Shown here piece after piece: positions 6,798 to 9,702 of a stretch of DNA of 9,702 nt. Positions within the stretch are counted from its first letter, which is position 1, and each line of letters opens with the position of its first letter. The stretch comes from an uncultured Eubacteriales bacterium (GTDB lineage Bacteria > Bacillota > Clostridia > Oscillospirales > CAG-272): NCBI GenBank assembly GCA_934385225.1, contig CAKRPQ010000078.1, forward strand, positions 1 through 9,702, written 5' to 3'. Position numbers and translations under genes: made by a program. Under the pieces are notes generated by a model. That model did no database searches. It saw only the letters and a program-made list of their open reading frames with translations, and was not told where the DNA came from.

Positions 6798-6826
6798 ACT
6801 ATACCCTAAAAAAGCGTTTTTGTCAA
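6798..6826 (-). promoter_or_regulatory. Sigma-A promoter of the divergent AraC-family gene
   Basis: On the minus strand, a consensus TTGACA (6826-6821) and TATAGT (6803-6798) are 17 bp apart. Transcription would begin near 6790, just before AAAGGAG and the TTG at 6761. Confidence 0.8.
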
Positions 6827-6863
6827 CAAAAAACGAAAAAAGGAACGATAAAGTGCCCGAAAA

Positions 6864-6895
6864 TATCATTTCGGTTAAAAACATTATCGTTTCGG
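6864..6895 (+). promoter_or_regulatory. Tandem operator repeats with 21-bp periodicity (putative AraC-family sites)
   Basis: Two 11-bp direct repeats, TATCATTTCGG (6864-6874) and TATCGTTTCGG (6885-6895), match at 10 of 11 positions. Their starts are exactly 21 bp apart, two helical turns. The second ends three bases before the -35 box at 6899. Tandem half-sites about 21 bp apart abutting -35 are the known arrangement for AraC-type activators (araI1-I2). A related half-site, TATCGTTCC, occurs on the opposite strand at 6850-6842, nearer the regulator's own promoter. That the adjacent AraC protein binds here is inference. Confidence 0.55.
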
Positions 6896-6898
6896 CTA

Positions 6899-6927
6899 TT
6901 GAAAAAGGTGCGGAATAAGGGTATAAT
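6899..6927 (+). promoter_or_regulatory. Sigma-A promoter of the dehydratase/SDR operon
   Basis: TTGAAA (6899-6904) and a perfect TATAAT (6922-6927) have a 17-bp spacer. The start of transcription should be near 6934, just ahead of the GGAGGAG ribosome binding site. The direct repeats lie immediately upstream. Confidence 0.8.
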
Positions 6928-6952
6928 TCAGGTGAAAAAGGAGGAGCGTAAA

Positions 6953-7735
6953 ATGTTCTACAAATTCGGCGACACAAAGAAAAGAGTTCCCTATATCTGT
7001 TCTCTCGGATATAACAACACCGACGAGACAATTTTCGCGATAAGGCGCGCAATTCCCGCAGGTGCGGACGGATTTCTTATTCATACGGAAAAAATGAAAG
7101 AAGAATACAAGGACGACGAAAATCTGAAAAAAATTTTTTCTTCCGCGCTTGACAAGCCCGTACTCGCGCTCGCGTACAGAGGTAAACAGGGCGAGACGGA
7201 GGACGACAGGGCAAAGTATCTTCTCCGCTGCATCGACTGCGGCGCGGCAAGTATCGACGTAATGTCGGATTTTTATGACCCGCAGGAGGAGCAGTTCACA
7301 TGGGATAAGGAGGCTGTCAGAAAACAGACGCAGCTTATCGACGAGGCACATAAAAGAGGTGCAGACGTGCTTATGTCGACCCATGCCATAAAGCGTATGC
7401 TTCCGCTTGAACAGATAATTAAACAGGCAAAAGAAGCAGAAAACAGAGGCGCGGATATTGTTAAGATAGTCCTTCGCCCGAACAGCTTTGACGAAGTCAC
7501 GGACGGTCTTGTTATAACACGCGAAACGGCAAAGGCGATAAACAAACCGCTTCTTCTTATTCTTGGCGGAAATTACGGCAAGGCAACGAGAATAACCGCA
7601 CCGCTTTTCGGCTCGTGCATGGTTCTCTGCGTCGAAACCTATGATTATGCGGCAAATACCGATAAACCGCTTCTTTCGGAAGTAAAGGCTGTATATGATA
7701 ACATTGATTTAGCAAAATACAAGGCGTTTGATTAA
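6953..7735 (+). CDS. Type I 3-dehydroquinate dehydratase-family protein (divergent)
   Basis: A 260-residue class I aldolase-like barrel of the AroD family. Canonical members dehydrate 3-dehydroquinate to 3-dehydroshikimate through a Schiff base. Conserved features are His144 (VLMSTHAI), the Schiff-base Lys171 (DIVKIVLRPN), Arg76 (LAYRGK) and Arg213 in GKATRITAPLFGS, with the phylogenetic pattern GGNYGKATR...FGS near the C-terminus. Compared from memory with E. coli AroD, the E46-x-R48 strand reads L42-I-H44. The Glu four residues after R82 appears to be Gln79, and the Ser/Gln of the C-terminal substrate lid (SAPGQ) is replaced by unrelated sequence (AANTDKP). This points to an altered substrate. 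The ATG at 6953 follows GGAGGAG. It is co-transcribed with the SDR 13 bp downstream and faces an AraC regulator, which suits inducible catabolism better than aromatic biosynthesis. Confidence 0.8.
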   Translation: MFYKFGDTKKRVPYICSLGYNNTDETIFAIRRAIPAGADGFLIHTEKMKEEYKDDENLKKIFSSALDKPVLALAYRGKQGETEDDRAKYLLRCIDCGAASIDVMSDFYDPQEEQFTWDKEAVRKQTQLIDEAHKRGADVLMSTHAIKRMLPLEQIIKQAKEAENRGADIVKIVLRPNSFDEVTDGLVITRETAKAINKPLLLILGGNYGKATRITAPLFGSCMVLCVETYDYAANTDKPLLSEVKAVYDNIDLAKYKAFD

Positions 7736-7748
7736 AGGAGAAAAAACA

Positions 7749-8516
7749 GTGACTATCGAACTTGATTTTAAGGGCAGAGTAGCCGTAATAACGGGCGCAG
7801 GTTCGGGAATGGGGCTTCTCACGGCGCAAAAATTTGCCGAGAGCGGTGCACACGCCGTAATGCTTGACATCAATGAGGAAGTGATAAACGCCGAGGCGAA
7901 AAAACTCACCGACGCGGGCTATTCGGCACTTCCGATAAAGTGCGACGTGAGAGAATACTCCGAAATTGAAAACGCGCTTAAAATCGCGCACGACAAATTT
8001 TGCAGAATAGATTATACGATCAGCTTTGCGGGCGGTTGTCCCGAGCGAATTCTCGGTGAAAAGGACGAAAACGGAGATGGCGTGATGATGCTCGACAAGG
8101 TTCGCGTTTCAACATACGACTGGGGTATTGACGTCAACTTCCGCGCGCCGATATATATGGCAAAGGCGGCGTTCGGGTATATGAAAGAGCAGAAGAGCGG
8201 CGTTATCATCAACATTTCGTCGATAACCGGAGTCACCGGGTCTTATTCGATATCGTATTCGGCATCGAAATCGGGACTTTTCGGACTAACAAAGTCGGTT
8301 GCAAAACAGGGCGCGCCCTACGGAATAAGGTGTTGCTGTGTAATACCCGGTCCCGTTATGACAAGAGCGGCAATGGCAGGTATGCCGACGCTCCTCGGTT
8401 ATGCCGCAGAACCTATTGAAATCGTCGAGCCTGTAATGTACCTCTGTTCGGACCACGCAAGGTCGATAACGGGTTCAAAAATACTCGTCGACGGCGGCAG
8501 AGCCTGCATGATATAA
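7749..8516 (+). CDS. Short-chain dehydrogenase/reductase (classical SDR)
   Basis: A 255-residue cytosolic NAD(P)-dependent oxidoreductase. The Rossmann glycine motif TGAGSGMG is at residues 15-22. Asp40 at the end of strand beta-2 suggests NAD(H) rather than NADP(H). CDV (65-67) and a modified NAG motif (FAGG, 93-96) follow. Asn130, Ser157/158 and Tyr170-x3-Lys174 (YSASK) complete the catalytic set. PGPV is at 200-203 and the C-terminal VDGGRAC resembles the family ending. The GTG at 7749 is chosen because AAAGGAG, which overlaps the upstream stop, sits eight bases before it. An in-frame TTG at 7728 would run through that site. It is translationally linked to the dehydratase-like gene (13-bp gap). 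I infer that the two act on successive steps of one pathway, such as oxidation of a hydroxyl to the ketone the dehydratase needs. The substrate is unknown. Confidence 0.88.
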   Translation: MTIELDFKGRVAVITGAGSGMGLLTAQKFAESGAHAVMLDINEEVINAEAKKLTDAGYSALPIKCDVREYSEIENALKIAHDKFCRIDYTISFAGGCPERILGEKDENGDGVMMLDKVRVSTYDWGIDVNFRAPIYMAKAAFGYMKEQKSGVIINISSITGVTGSYSISYSASKSGLFGLTKSVAKQGAPYGIRCCCVIPGPVMTRAAMAGMPTLLGYAAEPIEIVEPVMYLCSDHARSITGSKILVDGGRACMI

Positions 8517-8531
8517 CAAAATTTTTATATA

Positions 8532-8567
8532 ACGGCGTCCTTTATTATGAAAGGACGCTGTTTTTTT
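8532..8567 (+). terminator. Intrinsic terminator of the dehydratase/SDR operon
   Basis: A 12-bp stem (8532-8543 with 8550-8561, one G-U pair) and a 6-base loop lead into seven T (8561-8567), 15 bases after the SDR stop. It bounds the operon to two genes. Confidence 0.92.
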
Positions 8568-8588
8568 GTGCAAAAATTGCCAAGGCAC

Positions 8589-8617
8589 TTGTATTATCGG
8601 AAAAAATATGCTACAAT
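8589..8617 (+). promoter_or_regulatory. Probable promoter for the membrane protein/metG unit
   Basis: TTGTAT (8589-8594) and TACAAT (8612-8617), 17 bp apart, lie between the operon terminator and the GGGAGGTGAG ribosome binding site at 8631-8640. The boxes are weaker than elsewhere in the window. Confidence 0.55.
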
Positions 8618-8645
8618 AATAAAATAAACGGGGAGGTGAGCGGAT

Positions 8646-9398
8646 TTGGAAAAGCGCCAAAGTATGCGCCTATATTCGAGAGCTGCGGCAAAGAACGTAA
8701 TGTCTGTCGGCAAGAATCATTTTCTTGTGATGTGCGGTTTTATCCTGTGCCTTGCCGTTTCGAATTCGGTTATTCTGCTTTATGACGCCGTTATCGCGCT
8801 CGTTCTCGGTACAAGCTCCTTAGCACTCGACGCCGTCGGATTTTTCCTCTCGTTCCTTGTTACTTCACCTATGTACATCGGACTTCTTCGAATGTGTTAT
8901 CTCGCGGTAAGAGGGGAAAGGATTGAAGTTTCCTGTCTTCTCTCGGAGTATTCCGATGCAGGGCGAATGCGTGCAGCGGTATGTATAGCACTCGTGCGAA
9001 CTTTTTTTACGGGTCTGCTTTTTGCTGTGAGCGATTTCGCGGCAAAATATGCCCTTTCGGGGATAGGCTTCGAATATGATTTTGCCGACCTGCCCGTACT
9101 TGCCGCCGCACTGCTTATTGCGATAATATTTTCGGGATCGCTTAAAACGCTGTTTTTGCTTCCGTTTGCCCTTTTCGCGTCGGAGGAAAGCGGCAAAAGC
9201 ACTTTTTCCGTTTCGCGCAGAGCAGCAAAGCACGAATTTTTTGAGATATCGCTTTTCAACCTCGGTTTTGTCGGACTTCTTATTCTCTCACTGCTTACTT
9301 TCGGAATACTGTTTTTTGTTTATCTTGTGCCGCTTTACCTTTTTTCATCGGCGGCACTTGCAAATATGCTAATAAATAACGAATTAAATGAAAAGTAA
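8646..9398 (+). CDS. Polytopic membrane protein, DUF975-like
   Basis: A 250-residue integral membrane protein with five or six hydrophobic segments (about 26-53, 60-82, 108-128, 150-178 and one or two helices in 200-240). The N-terminus is short and basic. A central cytoplasmic motif (PMYIGLLRMCYLAVRGERIE followed by LLSEYSDAGRMRAA) resembles the 'P...G..r.yl.laRGe......lf..f' core of DUF975-type proteins, whose function is unknown. The start is the TTG at 8646, five bases after GGGAGGTGAG, an unusually strong ribosome binding site. Its stop lies 14 bases before methionyl-tRNA synthetase with no terminator between, so the two are probably co-transcribed. The family assignment is tentative; that it is a real membrane-protein gene is well supported. 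Confidence 0.78.
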   Translation: MEKRQSMRLYSRAAAKNVMSVGKNHFLVMCGFILCLAVSNSVILLYDAVIALVLGTSSLALDAVGFFLSFLVTSPMYIGLLRMCYLAVRGERIEVSCLLSEYSDAGRMRAAVCIALVRTFFTGLLFAVSDFAAKYALSGIGFEYDFADLPVLAAALLIAIIFSGSLKTLFLLPFALFASEESGKSTFSVSRRAAKHEFFEISLFNLGFVGLLILSLLTFGILFFVYLVPLYLFSSAALANMLINNELNEK

Positions 9399-9412
9399 AG
9401 GACATAAATGAA

Positions 9413-9702
9413 ATGGAAAAAGAAAAATTTTATCTTACAACAGCCATAGCATACGCTTCGAGAAAGCCTCACTTCGGCAATACATACGAGGTGATAATGG
9501 CGGATGCCGTCGCACGCTATAAGAGACTGAAAGGCTATGACGTGTACTTTCTTACGGGAACGGACGAACACGGTCAGAAGATCGAAAACTACGCAAAAGA
9601 GGCGGGAATTTCGCCGAAAAGCTATGTTGATAAGGTTGCGGGCGAGGTTAAGGGAATATGGGATCTTATGGGCGCGTCGTATTCCAAGTTTATCCGCACG
9701 AC
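9413..9702 (+). CDS. metG: Methionyl-tRNA synthetase, N-terminal part (cut by the window edge)
   Basis: The first ~96 residues of the enzyme that charges tRNA-Met with methionine. Opening FYLTTAIAYAS leads to the class I signature as PHFGN at residues ~20-24, where the usual HIGH reads HFGN. Then come NTYEVIMADAVARYKRLKGY, the highly conserved FLTGTDEHGQKIE and IWDLMGASYSKFIRTT. These are typical of bacterial MetRS. The KMSKS loop and anticodon-binding domain lie beyond the right edge. The ATG at 9413 is preferred, with AAAGGA about ten bases upstream overlapping the preceding stop. The ATG at 9408 is in another frame and gives no homology. The identity is certain. Confidence 0.96.
   Translation, partial: MEKEKFYLTTAIAYASRKPHFGNTYEVIMADAVARYKRLKGYDVYFLTGTDEHGQKIENYAKEAGISPKSYVDKVAGEVKGIWDLMGASYSKFIRT

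Noticed and set aside
6762..7052. 97-codon N-terminal extension of the second AraC regulator
   Set aside because: It covers both divergent promoters and overlaps the opposite-strand dehydratase gene. The regulator's own promoter lies downstream of that start.
1..9702. CRISPR arrays, tRNA or rRNA genes, complete insertion sequences, replication origins
   Set aside because: No spaced repeats, tRNA-like cloverleaf, rRNA segments, transposase or terminal inverted repeats were seen. The only mobile-element trace is the relaxase fragment at the left edge.

Overview
The window looks like chromosome from a bacterium of the Firmicutes, class Clostridia, probably an uncultured gut lineage. The evidence is textbook sigma-A promoters (TTGACA / TATAAT, 16-18 bp spacers), strong GGAGG-type ribosome binding sites, frequent TTG/GTG starts, intrinsic terminators with U-runs, and a gene set typical of Clostridia: a MinD-like ATPase next to a methylglyoxal-synthase-like gene, a PF06541 membrane protein, an LTA-synthase-type sulfatase, a small Cys-rich protein and metG. 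No lineage below class can be named from sequence reading alone.

Layout. Positions 1-437 are a scar: the C-terminal part of a mobile-element relaxase (minus strand) abuts the C-terminal part of a nucleotidyltransferase-like protein (plus strand), both truncated at about 150-195. Next come an AraC-family regulator (583-1368) and a convergent 75-residue Cys-rich protein (1398-1625, minus) that share a hairpin between their stop codons. Divergent from the latter is a two-gene unit of a MinD-type ATPase (1888-2730) and a methylglyoxal synthase homologue (2765-3193), closed by a strong terminator. A small PF06541 membrane protein (3343-3756) converges on a large LTA-synthase-like enzyme (3786-5903, minus), with a perfect 13-bp bidirectional terminator between them.

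The most coherent accessory system is at 5997-8567. A second AraC regulator (minus) is transcribed divergently from a two-gene operon: a type I 3-dehydroquinate dehydratase homologue, then a short-chain dehydrogenase. Both promoters are recognisable. Next to the operon promoter are two direct repeats exactly 21 bp apart, the geometry expected for an AraC-type activator. The dehydratase keeps the Schiff-base Lys and catalytic His but appears to lack several substrate-binding residues of AroD, so the operon may catabolise a quinate/shikimate-like or other keto-polyol compound rather than make aromatic amino acids.

The right end is housekeeping: a polytopic membrane protein (8646-9398) followed closely by the start of methionyl-tRNA synthetase (9413 to the edge).

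The points most worth a second look are the divergent dehydratase/SDR operon with its operator, the methylglyoxal synthase homologue that seems to have lost catalytic and phosphate-binding residues while sitting beside minD, and the relaxase/nucleotidyltransferase junction.
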